NCBI RefSeq assembly: GCF_026262505.1
Contig: NC_067204.1
Span: 9,519,797 to 9,583,796 of the forward strand
Reading direction: 5' to 3'
From: Trichomonas vaginalis G3
Taxonomy: Eukaryota; Parabasalia; Trichomonadida; Trichomonadidae
Length of the DNA stretch: 64,000 nucleotides
Part shown: in pieces, positions 18,092 through 28,351 of the stretch
How the letters are laid out: the number at the start of each line of letters is the position of its first letter
How positions within the stretch are numbered: the stretch's first letter is position 1
Notes under the pieces: model-generated
Databases searched by the model: none
What the model was told of the DNA's origin: nothing
Seen by the model: only the letters and a program-made list of their open reading frames with translations
Translations under genes and position numbers: made by a program

Positions 18092-18952
18092 TTGTAATTT
18101 TTTATTTGTTTTATTTTTTTCTTTCTGTTTTAAACTCTTATTCTTTCTTTGTATATAATTCACTTAAATATTTCGATTTATCATAGATTTAACTTAACTC
18201 TTAACTTAATAAAATATCGGTAAGAATTATCACGATCAAGTACCATATCTCCTTTGATTTTTAGCAGCGCAACAAATCACTTTGCAATTTTATTGGGAAT
18301 TAAAGTCATATTTCTTATATCATTACTTACTTAAAAGATGATAAACAATAAATATATGCTTTCAGCAGTTGTTTTTATATCAAATTAGTTTTAAATTAGT
18401 TCTGCAAGAGATTGCATGGTTTCTTGCTTTTTCTCAAAAGAAATATGATGAAACTAAAAATATTACAGGTAAATAGTAGATAGCATTAAACAAATATTGC
18501 TATATAGCTGAATTTGATCTGTAAGCTTTCATTAAATCTATTGAGATAGCAAGAATAAATATAACAGATATTAATTTGTTTCAGATATGAGTAACAATAT
18601 CAACAGCAATCTATAAATGAATAATCTGATTAGGGTTTTACCTATTATTCAAAAATATATGATACTTATAAACCTATTTCATCACAAATATGAAGTTTAA
18701 TTTATTAACATCGTTTCTTAGTGTCTAGTTTTATAAACCTGTTCAAAATGTATTAATTCCTTTAGCAAAATTGGCTTAAAAGAGTTAAATTAATGTTGAT
18801 TTAAAATTATTACTATCATTATGAAGAAATAAGATCTCATTTGATCAGAACAGATGAATTTTTATTAATGTTTAACAATAAATTAGTGTATTTTTGTAAT
18901 TTTTTAAAAACTATAGATTTTGATTTATTCAAAACACGAAAAATAAATTATT
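18092..18952. other. AT-rich intergenic spacer
   Basis: Between the 3' end of the TLC gene and the 3' end of the convergent ChAPs-like gene. No coding sequence, tRNA or clear repeat seen; presumably holds both poly(A) signals. Confidence 0.5.
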
Positions 18953-20620
18953 TTATCTAGACAATAAAGAAGGAAGGTTCTGTGATATCGGAACTATAAC
19001 ATCAAGCGCGTTTCTCTCAGCGAGAGTCCATCTGAGTTTTGGATCCTTATAAACGGGGACATCTCCGCCATTTCTTGCGAAAACGGCCATTTGTATCAAA
19101 AAGTGAACTGGTCTGTATCTCTTCTTTGACTCGAAGAAATTAAGTGCAATTCTGAGAGTTTCCTGGTCTCCTGTCTTTAGCGCCAGCACAGCTGCACGTC
19201 TTGCATCCTGCTGAGACGAAACAGAGCCATTGCGCTTCAATTTCGATACTTCATCTGATTCATGATCGATAACTTCGAGAACATCGAAGAAATAAGAGGA
19301 GAACGGCAGTCTGTAGAATATTGTTGGTACAGATGGGAAAGAACTAACGCCCGGATCGAACAAATTATCTAAATCTTCGTCATTATTTGAAGATTCAATG
19401 GAAAGATTTGTATTTCCTTGGTAATTCTGATCCTTTATGATTCCATTCTTTGGTTGTGGATAGTTCTTTGCGTCTTTGAGTCTCATTACTCCGTAACTTT
19501 CTCTTAATTCAAATACAACATGATAAATCAAGTCTGAAGTCATATCCAGCTGCGATTCTATGATTTCCTTTTCTATAGATCTAGGAACAGACCTCGGTGC
19601 GCTGTTAGAAGGCGATTCCGGCAATTCAGGATTAAATTTTAAGTTTTGTGGCTCTTGGTATTCACGGCAATAGAATGTACCGTTTGTAATGACCTTGGCC
19701 TCTTCGAATTTCTTGAGACATATATATGTTTTCGCGAAGGAAATGCAAGTTGTTGGATTTGACCATGATGTGTTCTTAATAACCGACGTGATCTGGTGGG
19801 TGATCTGCTTGTCTTTCTTCATTGAGGCCATTTCGATGACAGTTTTGATGATTAATGGGTTGTCTGGGTATTTTGAAAAAGAATGAAGCAAAAAGTCGTA
19901 TAATTTGTCGGCTAATGGTGATGAAAGGGGTATAAATCGTAATATAGAGGCAATTACACCTGGGAATTTGGTTTTTAGTACATTAACGGTGTTGATAAAA
20001 TCATTTGAGTTGAAATTAGCAAGTAAAAAGGCAGCTAACGCAAAATCTAAATCGGCTGATGAATTGAGATTGTCTGAAATATATGTGAGTTCATCATTTG
20101 TAAGAAGTTTCGGTGTTTGAACGTTAAGAGGATATGAATCGGTATAAGGTAAGTTAAATATCGATCTGTAGAGTTGGTCATATGGTATCCAGTATCTGAG
20201 TGTTGATGCAATCGTTATTTCATCAAACAGTTGCTGATTAAAATCAATATGTTCGTTTGAAGCATTATAGCAGTTTATTGTAACGTTTTTCTTATCGTCT
20301 ACTTGAATTCGGAAGTCAGTCTTTGAAAATGGATTCCAAATACATAAATCAACTTTTGTTAATTCATATTGAAGTTGTCTGAGAAGTTTATGTGGTCTTC
20401 TCGACTTTAGATTAGTTACAAAATCTTTAATATCGCTTTCTTTTCGGAAAGATAAACCAGAAAAGTAAGAATAAGTAATAATATTTCCTTGTGATGACTT
20501 TTTTGTTAAAATAAGAAGATCAGCGGGTCCTAAACCGGCACTGTTCTCGCTAAGAAAGTTAATACGCTTCTGAAGCTGGCCTTTCTCTGGCAATTCGACT
20601 AAGCCAGAAATCGGCTTCAT
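18953..20620 (-). CDS. ChAPs-family-like (Chs5-Arf1-binding) protein
   Basis: 555 residues, intact. The N-terminal third has 'GPADLLILTKK' ... 'YSYFSGLSF' ... 'WNPFSKTDFRIQV', which correspond to the conserved G-P-x-D-L, Y-x-Y-x-S-G and N-x-[FY]-S-x-x-D-x-R-[IV] blocks of fungal ChAPs/exomer subunits. The rest is alpha-helical and TPR-like, and residues ~340-430 form a charged, probably disordered insert. In yeast such proteins bind Arf1 at the trans-Golgi for cargo export; the same role here is inference. I rely on remembered motif blocks, so the family call is moderate. Convergent with the TLC gene. Confidence 0.6.
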   Translation of the reverse strand: MKPISGLVELPEKGQLQKRINFLSENSAGLGPADLLILTKKSSQGNIITYSYFSGLSFRKESDIKDFVTNLKSRRPHKLLRQLQYELTKVDLCIWNPFSKTDFRIQVDDKKNVTINCYNASNEHIDFNQQLFDEITIASTLRYWIPYDQLYRSIFNLPYTDSYPLNVQTPKLLTNDELTYISDNLNSSADLDFALAAFLLANFNSNDFINTVNVLKTKFPGVIASILRFIPLSSPLADKLYDFLLHSFSKYPDNPLIIKTVIEMASMKKDKQITHQITSVIKNTSWSNPTTCISFAKTYICLKKFEEAKVITNGTFYCREYQEPQNLKFNPELPESPSNSAPRSVPRSIEKEIIESQLDMTSDLIYHVVFELRESYGVMRLKDAKNYPQPKNGIIKDQNYQGNTNLSIESSNNDEDLDNLFDPGVSSFPSVPTIFYRLPFSSYFFDVLEVIDHESDEVSKLKRNGSVSSQQDARRAAVLALKTGDQETLRIALNFFESKKRYRPVHFLIQMAVFARNGGDVPVYKDPKLRWTLAERNALDVIVPISQNLPSLLSR

Positions 20621-21197
20621 ATTGAATGTTGCTTTTTCAATGCTAATTCAACTGTTATTGATACAAGAAATGCGAACTTATATTAATGATTGGAAAACCT
20701 TTAAAATTTATTAAATATAATCCCTAAAAAGTTGATTTTTAAGAAATATTAAAATAAAATTATGCGATTTGATGAATAAACGAGCTTTGAAGCATGAGCT
20801 CATGTGTTGTTGAATTAAAACACACATCATATTCGATGTTATGATGTTCAATATGTAAAATTTGTTCTCAGATCCATTCAAAGTCCATGTTAGTATATAT
20901 TGATATAAAATGTATGCATTATTCTCTTTGTGTGGCATGACACAAGTGCAAATACTCTTCAAAAATATTAATCTTCATGATGATTCATATAAATTTACAG
21001 ACAAAGGATCTTGTATCAATTAAACATTTTTATTTAAGGTATTTATCTTTTTCCAAAACTATTCTCTTTCATTTTAATCAACATTTGATAGAATTTTTTA
21101 TAACTTTTATGGATATGAATAAATGTTGGTATACATTAACTAAAATAAGTCTGTATTCTATACTTTATTAATAAAACAATAATATATGATTTGAAAA
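20621..21197. other. AT-rich intergenic spacer
   Basis: Upstream of the ChAPs-like gene and downstream of the glycosyltransferase pseudogene. Only short random reading frames; nothing recognised. Confidence 0.45.
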
Positions 21198-22502
21198 CTA
21201 GTGAATATAATCAATAAATGAGATGTTTGGTGTTGGTTTAGGAAAATGTCCTGTAATTGATGTTTCAACACCAACTTTGATAGCTTCAATAGAAAGAGGA
21301 ATGTCAACATTAAAACTATCATGGTGATTATAAAGATGAATGAAATAAATAACTTTGATGTGAACAGAAAGAATGGAATAAACAACTGCATAGTCAAACA
21401 TCTCATTGCTTGCAATAATAACAACTGTGTTTGGATGCATGAAAATTGTTTTAACTGCATTGCTTCCTGTTGGAAGGAAAACACACTTGATCGATGGATA
21501 AAACTTTGCATATGATTCAATTGATCCAAGTCGATCTTCAATTTCCTCGAATTCTACTTCCTTTATATTACTTCGAACAGCTGTGATGAGATCCTTAATA
21601 TTATTAATATGTCTTCTAATCGAAAGAGCTCGATTCAATAATAACATATTTGGTTGGTTTTATGTCTAATGTTCGAAAATAAATTTTCAAATGATCAACA
21701 AGTTTTTGCAGAGGAACACCAAAGTGCATAAGATGTGGCGACCTTCAATGGCAACAGCGAGAAGATCAGCATGGACCCATTCGTTATGTGTAAGATAGAT
21801 ATAACGACGAACACCAACTGCTTTAAGAACATCTTCACCAAATTTTCTTGTTTGTTCTGATAAGATGACAACACATTCTTCTAAGAAATCACTTGGAACT
21901 ATCATCAAAGGAGATAAATAATCATGGATAAAATGACCAAAATTATACATCCAAGTATGTCCAAATACACATGCTTTATCACAGTCCAAAACAACAGGAC
22001 CATCTCCATAAGCGCGAATTCCAATTGGTGCTGAATCAAATGGAGGTCTAATTATATGATTGTCTATAGCAAACTCCCCAAATTCATTCGCATAAGCATT
22101 TTTGTAGATAGCGATTTTTCCTTTGAAATTATTCACAAAATCTTTAGTTTGATTTGTTGCATATCTAGGAACGTATCTAAGGTTTGAATAATATTTGCTG
22201 TATTGAATTTTGTCGGAGTTCTTTAAAAAAACCAAAGAAGTTTCCGTCTGGAGGATTTCGTATGTTAAATGCATAGGAATTAACTGATCTAAATATTCAG
22301 GATATAATCCATCTTTGATACCCTGAATTTTGACCGCTTTGTTGTGATTTAAAGTCAAATATTTATATTTTTCAACACAGTTAGTAAAAATTTGAATTCT
22401 TTTTAAGGTGAAATTAATATTTGGGCTGCCTTCTGATATAAGATTATAGCAAGAAAATAATATTATATATGGAACCAGCGAAGATAGAAGCTGACAAAGC
22501 AT
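21198..22502 (-). pseudogene. GT61-family (DUF563) glycosyltransferase, frameshifted
   Basis: The first 250 codons (ATG 22502) give a hydrophobic N-terminus (signal anchor) and a lumenal domain with 'FGHTWMYNFGHFIHDYLSP', the GT61 H-x-x-x-N-x-x-H-[FW]-x-H-D/E signature. The C-terminal part 'FLPTGSNAVKTIFMHPNTVVII' (G-[SA]-x-x-x-N) with downstream strands reads in another frame from about 21647 to 21198. Near 21745 and again near 21640 single-base shifts separate the pieces, so at least two frameshifts exist. GT61 enzymes transfer sugars such as xylose in the Golgi. Unless the shifts are sequencing errors, the gene is dead. Confidence 0.72.
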
Positions 22503-22845
22503 GTAAAAAGTGGCAGTGTGTCAAGATGAAACCTGCTCCCAAATTAATTTTAAAATTATAGGGTTGTTAAAAATATCAAAAATTAGCGTTTTGAAGGCAC
22601 CATGCTGTCTTATAATTTTCCCTTCCTTATTGGCGTGTAGAAATAAATGCGCCAATAGATTGAAGAAGAAGAATTGTTTTTCTCTTAATGAACTTTAATC
22701 CTTTTGATATAAGAATATTAAAAACATTAATATAATTTCGATTTCGGAAATTAAATTTCCAAATTTTTTGTCGATTTCGGAAATAACAGGATCCCGCATC
22801 CAACACGCAACAACAAAACACAAAAAAAAAAAAAAAAAAAAAAAA
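22503..22845. other. Intergenic spacer ending in a 24-nt A run
   Basis: No gene recognised. Positions 22822-22845 are an uninterrupted A tract, directly followed by element C sequence (GGTAGTGGGGCTTCC). The A run could be a slippage or assembly junction. Confidence 0.5.
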
Positions 22846-22861
22846 GGTAGTGGGGCTTCCA

Positions 22862-22874
22862 GGCACTTCGTGCC
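22862..22874. repeat. Single mini-hairpin near left edge of element C
   Basis: GGCACTTCGTGCC, a 5-bp stem with a 3-nt loop (GAA on the minus strand), inside a longer imperfect stem GGGCT...AGCCC. Confidence 0.6.
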
Positions 22875-23075
22875 CTCTAGCCCTGAAGATGTTTAGTATA
22901 AATGAAGTTTATATTCGGAGGACTCTTCTTCTTCCTCCATTGCTTCTGGGAAGAAGCCTTCTTCTGGGTCGAAAACATTATATAATGTTTCACTTTTCAC
23001 AAATTATATATGTTTTCATGTTTTGTCACTTTTCTGTCACTTTTCGGGTAAAAACATTTTTATTATTATATATAA

Positions 23076-23845
23076 ATGAATTTTACAAAACCTCCGTTAC
23101 CGTTCTTTGAAATAAGAGTAAAATGTAAAGATATTATATTGAGAGAACTTAAGAAACTACCGAATGGTCTAACATTTGTAGATTTGTTCGGTGGAAGTTT
23201 CTATATATTCCATTTGTGCATATAATATATTCCCAGACTCAAAGATTATATGCAATGACTTCGACAACTATATGGACCGTCTCAAACATATTCCAGACAC
23301 AAAACAATATATTGAAAGAGTTAAAAGAAAAGATACCTATAGGTAAGATGGAAAGTATACCATTAGATAAGAAAAAATATTGTGAGAGAGGTTTTGAAAA
23401 AAAGCAGAATATATAGACTGGGATAGTATATCTGCTAGACTATTATATAGTGGTGCTATAAGAGTTCATGACATTGAAACACTTATGTCAAAAGTTTTAT
23501 ATCTTAACTATACAAATGTTTTCAAAGAGGGACATAGAAAAATATATTGAGGGTATAGAGTTTGTGAGATGTCATTGGACAGATTTGTATGAAAAATAAT
23601 AGAAGAAAGGAAAATGTTTTCTTTATAGTGGACCCGCCGTTCTATAACACATGGGATTTTCAATACCAAGTAGACTGGACTTTGAGAGACTCTTTAGAAA
23701 CTTTAGACGTTTTACATAACCATCCAGCTTTTACTTTACATCCGATAAAAGTGGGTTTAAACCGTTATGAGATGGTTAGAGGACATACATGACTATGAGT
23801 TTATATTATGACAAGATAGAATATGAGAGAGGTCTATAAACTGGA
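23076..23845 (+). pseudogene. D12-class N6-adenine DNA methyltransferase
   Basis: From ATG 23076 the frame gives 'FVDLFGGS', the AdoMet-binding motif I (F-x-G-x-S type), within 50 residues. Later 'VFFIVDPPFYNTW' (23625-23665) provides the catalytic DPPY-type motif (DPPF) and a 'VDW' stretch. The pieces lie in at least three frames (breaks near 23215, 23340, 23545 and 23600), so the gene is dead. N6-methyladenine is reported as the main DNA modification of T. vaginalis, with Maverick-borne methyltransferases, so the placement fits. The target sequence cannot be read from this. Confidence 0.75.
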
Positions 23846-23880
23846 GAAGTGTCACAAAAAGAAATTTTATTAGTAAGTAA

Positions 23881-24033
23881 ATGTGGTTTGAAATCGGACT
23901 ACTTGTTTTAGGTTTTTTCCATTGTGTCATTTATTTCTTTGACGTGGCAGAAAAGTACAGAGAATATGAAGATGAACAATGCCTGCAAATGTTCAGTATA
24001 TGTACTCGTAAGAGATATTTTTATCTAATATTA
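23881..24033 (+). CDS. Small membrane protein of element C
   Basis: M-W-F-E-I-G-L-L-V-L-G-F-F-H-C-V-I-Y-F-F begins with one hydrophobic segment of about 19 residues, then a charged tail (KYREYEDEQ). The open frame runs on to 24102 over the next gene, so the true end is uncertain. A short single-pass protein is common in Maverick gene sets. Unrecognised. Confidence 0.35.
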
Positions 24034-24399
24034 AATGGACGCACAGAACTTAGCGAATGCACAGCAACCTGGACAACCAAACCCAGAGAATATTCCAAAT
24101 GAAGTTAGAATACAAACTGCAATGGCAAAACTATGGTCAAGTGCCAACAGATGTACAAATGCAAACTGCCATGTCAAATGACGCTGCGTTAGGTTTGCCA
24201 CCATGGTATGCAAATATGAGATGGAAAGAGTTTTATACAAACCCTGAAGTGGGATTATAAACAACTTTATGCAGATGACGCGAACACAGGAGTTGACCCA
24301 GAATATGTTTTCTACCAGAGGAGAAACAGAATGTATGAGCTCCAGTTAAAGAATGCTATGGAACTCAACAGGAAACGCAAAAGACTAGGCGGACATTAG
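24034..24399 (+). pseudogene. Unrecognised element C protein, two frameshifts
   Basis: ATG at 24034 (context ATTAAATG). Asn/Pro/Gln-rich start, then two similar blocks V-x-[IM]-Q-T-A-M, then 'GLPPWYANMRWKEFY', and a basic end (NRKRKRLGGH) closing at 24399. Frame changes are needed near 24130 and 24257. No family recognised; the basic tail suggests a virion-core type protein. Confidence 0.4.
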
Positions 24400-24417
24400 A
24401 TTTTTACATATAGTAAA

Positions 24418-24710
24418 ATGGGTTTCTTCAGTAGTATTGGAAACTTCTTTCGAAATGTTGGAAGAGGTATATGGAATGGAATAAAACCGTAGGAAGAGGA
24501 ATTTGGAACGGTGTCAAAAATATTGGTAAAAGGGTAGGTCAGTCGTTTGGTATTATACCTAAAGACCCTGAACCAGAAGAGCAAGCTCCTGTTATACAAC
24601 AGCCTGAACCTGCACCACAGTTAGTTGGCAACCAAATCCAACACCTCAACCGTATTAAAAAATTATATTTTTACGGTTCGATAGTAGTTGTATATGAAAC
24701 TAAGTTCTAA
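24418..24710 (+). pseudogene. Amphipathic-repeat protein, frameshifted
   Basis: ATG 24418 starts M-G-F-F-S-S-I-G-N-F-F-R-N-V-G-R-G-I-W-N-G, followed after a frameshift near 24485 by two more 'VGRGIWNGVKNIGK' copies and a Pro/Glu-rich stretch. Repeated G-[RK]-G-I-W-N-G units make amphipathic helices like membrane-lytic or scaffold peptides of non-enveloped virions (inference). Its 3' end overlaps the opposite 24663 gene. Confidence 0.45.
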
Positions 24711-25512
24711 GTAAAACGCATGGTATAATGGAATTATTCTTTTTCTTCCATCTGTAGTAAACCATACTTGAAAGTCTGAAATACTTCCACTTGGTGGTTC
24801 GTATAACTTTGTAGGTTTTTCGTAAAAGTCATTTGCCAAGCATAAGAAAGAGTTTTGGGCGCCAGAAAATGAAGCATGAACAATAATAGCAGCTGGGTCG
24901 AAAACATCTTTAAATAAATATGGTTCATCTCTTGCATATCGACTGTAAATATTTGCTAAAGGAAGTTCGACTTTCTGATTTAACATTCTTTGCAAATAAT
25001 ACCATGACATTGCAGTGAATTCTGTATATATTTGTTCGTCTTTATTTGGATTGTTTTCGTAGATTTGAAATGACACTTGTGAATTTTGTTTGTCATATAC
25101 AATTCTCACATAAAGTGTGCTCTCGGTATTTGCATATTCATCAGCATATTTTGCATAACATGAATTTATTTTATCTTCTATATTTTTTAACGCAGTCTGT
25201 AGAGAAGATGAAAGGTCAACTTGTATTAGCTCAATTTCTTCCCACATTTTTCGTTTCCCTTCAGATATATAATCTATATGAAACCTTACAATAAAATGGA
25301 AAACTTTTATCTTCTACAGACACAAACTTCATTCTACGAAAGCCAATAGCTTTTGTGACAGATGGGTCTCTTAGCCATCTTAATGGGTAGTCAAAACGAT
25401 AGCCTTCATGCTTTACGGTCTCTGTCTCAAACTTTTGACCGACATTAGTAAAAAGTTCATCTAATGGTTTAGTTGTAGCAACTCTTGAATTTTCTTTTTC
25501 TATTGGAAGCAT
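24663..25512 (-). pseudogene. Capsid-associated paralogue (Y-x-Y-P-x-x-W family), element C
   Basis: ATG 25512 opens a frame containing 'YRFDYPLRWL' and 'IGFRRMKFVS', the same block seen in 12436-13316 and 44534-45386. A frameshift at about 25255 leads into a 194-codon frame ending at 24663 with 'AFYLELSFIY' near its C-terminus, matching the L-x-I-E end of the others. Likely beta-sandwich structural protein; divergent from the fibre gene (start codons 18 bp apart). Confidence 0.5.
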
Positions 25513-25530
25513 ATTTTATCTAGAATAAAA

Positions 25531-26941
25531 ATGTCGAAAGATATTGCTTCCATGAGAGAAATACAACACAACCGACAACTCATTATGCAAGCTCTAAATA
25601 AGAACACAACAAACTTTTCAAACTATTCTAAGATATCTGAGTCATTGAAAGAAGGAAACTTAAAACTGACATTAAACCCTTTAACAGATGAGTTTCTATT
25701 TCAAGACAATAAGAACAAATACTGTCTGTATAAATCCAACAAAAGGAACTTTAAAACGAGAAACCTATAAATGAACTTCTTTTGAAAGCAGATGTTGACA
25801 ACAAAGCTGACAAAGAATATGTAGACGATGCAATAGCAAAAGAAGAAGAAAGAGCTAACAATGCTTATGCAACAAAAGAACATACTCATCCTGAACTAGC
25901 AGACAAAACATATGTTGACAATAAAATGTCAAGTGAAGTGACAAGAGCTGAAAAACGAATATTCTAAAAAGACTCATACACATTCTATATCTGAAATAAC
26001 AGACTTAAACGTTAGCCTTGAAAATAAGGTAGATAAGGGACTTATGGCTAGTGTGTTAGTGAAGAAGGCGGATAAGGAATATGTGGATGAAAAAGATAAA
26101 GAAATTATAGAAAGGGTTGACTGGTACCATGAACGGACATCGAAGATTTTAAAAACTAAAGCCGATACAGGATGGTTTCAGGATGTTTAGACCTTAAAGC
26201 AGATAAAACTTATGTTAACGATGAGTTAGAGAAGAAAGCAGATAAGAACCATACACATACAAGTTTTACAACTGTTGCTATAGAAAGTATTGAAGGAACG
26301 GTTGAAGAAATGGTGGGGATGTATTATATTGTAAACCTCCTAACTTTCCACAAGGTTTAACATCGGATGACGACATAACGACGATGAGAAACATTAGATG
26401 TAAAGATGTTTATGTCATGAAGGATGAACATAATATTAAATTCACTGCTCAAGATTTATATGACAAGAAAGCAGACAAAACAGAGCTTCAAACATTAAAG
26501 ACAGAAATGCTTCAAACATTATATCCTATAGGCTCTATTTATACGTCAATGAACTCTACCAGACCAGAAACAGTTCTGGGTTTTGGAACTTGGACTCAAA
26601 TAGTCGACAGGTTTTTGTATTGTGCAAACTCTTCAAAGGAAACAGGTGGAAGTAAAACGATTTCAGGTGCAAATTTACCTGCACACAGTCACTACATAGA
26701 TTTAAGTACATCTCAAGCAGGTTTGCATAGTCATAGATTTTGGGATTGGTCAGGAATGACAAAAGGTAAAGGATATGATGTTAAAGAGGACGTTAAGTTT
26801 GCTATAAATTGTTACTGGAATAACACTGAGGGAGGAGGAATCCATACACATCGCGTTTCAGGATATACGCAAACAACGGGACAAAGTAAAGACTACATGC
26901 CACCTTACATGACAGTTTACGCATGGTATAGAAATGCTTAG
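25531..26941 (+). pseudogene. Phage-like fibre of element C, frameshifted
   Basis: Starts at ATG 25531 with a short head, then repeated 'KADKTYVD' / 'NKADKEYVDD' units (phage tail-fibre repeats), a 'KADKNHTHTSFTTV' block shared with A and B, and the tail-collar C-terminus 'LYPIGSIYTSMNSTRP' with HSH/HTH motifs, ending YMPPYMTVYAWYR. Frame breaks near 25770, 25965, 26190 and 26310. The last 185 codons are open. The tip, about 26690-26870, has a third unrelated sequence between conserved edges. No collagen-like segment is visible. Confidence 0.75.
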
Positions 26942-27167
26942 TCGTCATTTTCAACTTCTTTAGCATATTCGTCAGGAGTTGTCTTATATTTGTTAGGAAC
27001 TGTCTTTGAAAGTATACCACCTTGAACTTTGACAAGTTTGAAACGAGGTCTGACAATAGTAGTTTTATCTTCTGCTTGCAGTCTGTACATTTTGCCATGT
27101 TTGCCTAAAACTTCATAATATTCTCTTGTATACTTTCTTCTATTTTTACGAACACGAATGTGAGTAC
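26938..27167 (-). pseudogene. Integrase C-terminal fragment of element C
   Basis: About 75 codons with the block R-V-R-K-N-R-R-K-Y-T-R-E-Y-Y ... 'RPRFKLVKV', aligning with the K-V-R-V ... R-N-Y-Y ... P-R-H-K-L-V tail of the A and B integrases. It is cut upstream by the TIR of element B at 27168; the rest of the gene is not found on the other side of B. Convergent with and 4 bp overlapping the fibre end. Confidence 0.65.
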
Positions 27168-27695
27168 AGTTAGTATACAAGTCTCGTGTATGGAGGCACT
27201 GCGTTCCTCCGTACGCAATACTTGTGAATTTGACACTTTACAAAACCGTTAACGTATATTTTACAACATAAACACAAACACTAACTTAACCTTAAATATT
27301 TACAAACCGCCAACCACTAACGACTTCATTAATGTAAAAATAAACGTTCTCACTTACAAAAGTATTGCAACTCCTCCCATTGCTGTGCTTCACATAACAG
27401 CTCATAATCTTCTGACTCACTTTCTTCTTCATATAGGTCAAAGTCACTGTCAAAATAAATGTTAGTAAGTTTTGACAAAGCTAATGAAACACGTTTACCG
27501 TTTGTATCGTATGCTTGTATAAACTTTCCATTCTTCATTCCTTCATAAACGCTCAAACTAACTTTACCCTTTCTCCCTCGTATCTGATAGAATGTATTTT
27601 CACGAGGAACGAAGAACAAATTCTTGAACTCATGACCGTTGTAGTTTGTTATCTCAATAGTTTTCGTCATTACATCCAAAATAAAATAAAAAATT
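27168..27695. repeat. Left TIR of element B
   Basis: About 520 bp, inverted copy of 48640-49161, including a complete small gene. The outer part has a GGAGGC...CCTCC hairpin (27193-27211), then GTGAATTTGACACTTTACAA. Confidence 0.85.
27350..27670 (-). CDS. TIR-borne small protein (MTKTIE type), left copy
   Basis: 106 residues from ATG 27670; nearly identical to 48671-48991 (one visible Y/H difference). Contains 'FKNLFFVPRENTFYQIRGRKG', a basic-aromatic N-terminal half, and a strongly acidic C-terminal half (YEEESESEDYE). Being encoded within both TIRs it is present twice per element. No domain recognised; may be an early regulatory or nucleocapsid-type protein (inference). Confidence 0.7.
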   Translation of the reverse strand: MTKTIEITNYNGHEFKNLFFVPRENTFYQIRGRKGKVSLSVYEGMKNGKFIQAYDTNGKRVSLALSKLTNIYFDSDFDLYEEESESEDYELLCEAQQWEELQYFCK

Positions 27696-27738
27696 ATTTA
27701 AAAAATAAACTTAAAAAATTTATAAAAAATCAGCCATT

Positions 27739-27775
27739 AGAACAGTCAGTCAGTCAGTCAGTCAGTGACTGTTCT
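27739..27775. repeat. GTCA tandem repeat inside an inverted repeat
   Basis: AGAACAGTCA, five to six GTCA units, TGACTGTTCT. It lies between the TIR gene and the 27825 gene, where element A instead has border repeat R5. Confidence 0.75.
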
Positions 27776-27824
27776 ACAAAAATATTTCATACACGACAAA
27801 AATAATTTTGAAGTTTACTCCTCT

Positions 27825-28351
27825 TCATTGCTTTATTCCTCTCTTCCTTGGTTTCTTTTTAGTTGCTTTCTTCACGTCTGTCTCCAACTTGACTATCTTT
27901 CTTCTTCGTCCGTAATGATACCAATTACTTCCACCAGTCAATGGGTCAAATGGTCTTTCGTAAGGGTTTCCATACATTCCATAGGGACCATACGGAAGAA
28001 CTACTGGTGGAGAAGAAACATTTTCTTTAGTTCCATCGACTCTATTTAAATGCATTGTTTCACCTTTCATCTGGTCATTAAAGTCTTTTGCGTGTTTTGC
28101 AAACTCATCGTCCTTTCCTAAAGCATTTTCTGACTCAGTCGCAACCAAATTGGATGCTTTATTTATGAGCCCTATTTTATTTAATCTTAACTTCTTTGCA
28201 ACCCAGCCTCCAATCTTTCCTTTATTTGCATCTAATGTCTTCGAAACCTTCCTCCACTCATTTTATTTACTGCGTCATAAGCTCCAAGTGCTTTTGCTCC
28301 AAATGCTAATGCTTTTGTTCCCATTGCGCCTAAAGCTGCCCAAGCTACCAT
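27825..28351 (-). pseudogene. Structural-type protein, homologue of 13542-14069
   Basis: Same protein as in element A; the N-terminal part (MVAWAALGA, start at 28351) is in a different frame from the C-terminal 107 codons because one G is missing near 28250 (AAGGTTTCG here, AAGGGTTTCG in A). The P-Y-G-P-Y-G-M-Y-G-N block and basic tail are conserved. Its start codon abuts the stop of the next gene (TAAATG). Confidence 0.68.

Larger units (their letters stand above)
22846..27167 (+). mobile_element. Maverick element C, decayed fragment of a different family
   Basis: Contains a D12-type adenine methyltransferase, small virion-type genes, a capsid-like paralogue on the minus strand, a fibre with a tail-collar tip, and an integrase C-terminus, all broken. 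The order fibre (+) then integrase tail (-) differs from A and B. It is cut on the right by the left TIR of element B at 27168, inside its integrase gene. Left end ill-defined; no AGTTAGTAT terminus is visible there. Confidence 0.78.

Noticed and set aside
20711-21171. Short frames between the ChAPs-like and GT61 genes
   Set aside because: AT-rich, Phe/Ile/Asn-dominated random frames without conserved motifs.
22822-22845. Poly(A) tail of a retroposed gene
   Set aside because: Upstream sequence is ordinary intergenic DNA with no cDNA-like structure or target duplication; an A run at a junction is more likely slippage or an assembly point.
22862-22960. TIR of element C
   Set aside because: It has palindromes but not the AGTTAGTAT terminus or the GTGTCAAATTCACA block found at every other Maverick end in the window.
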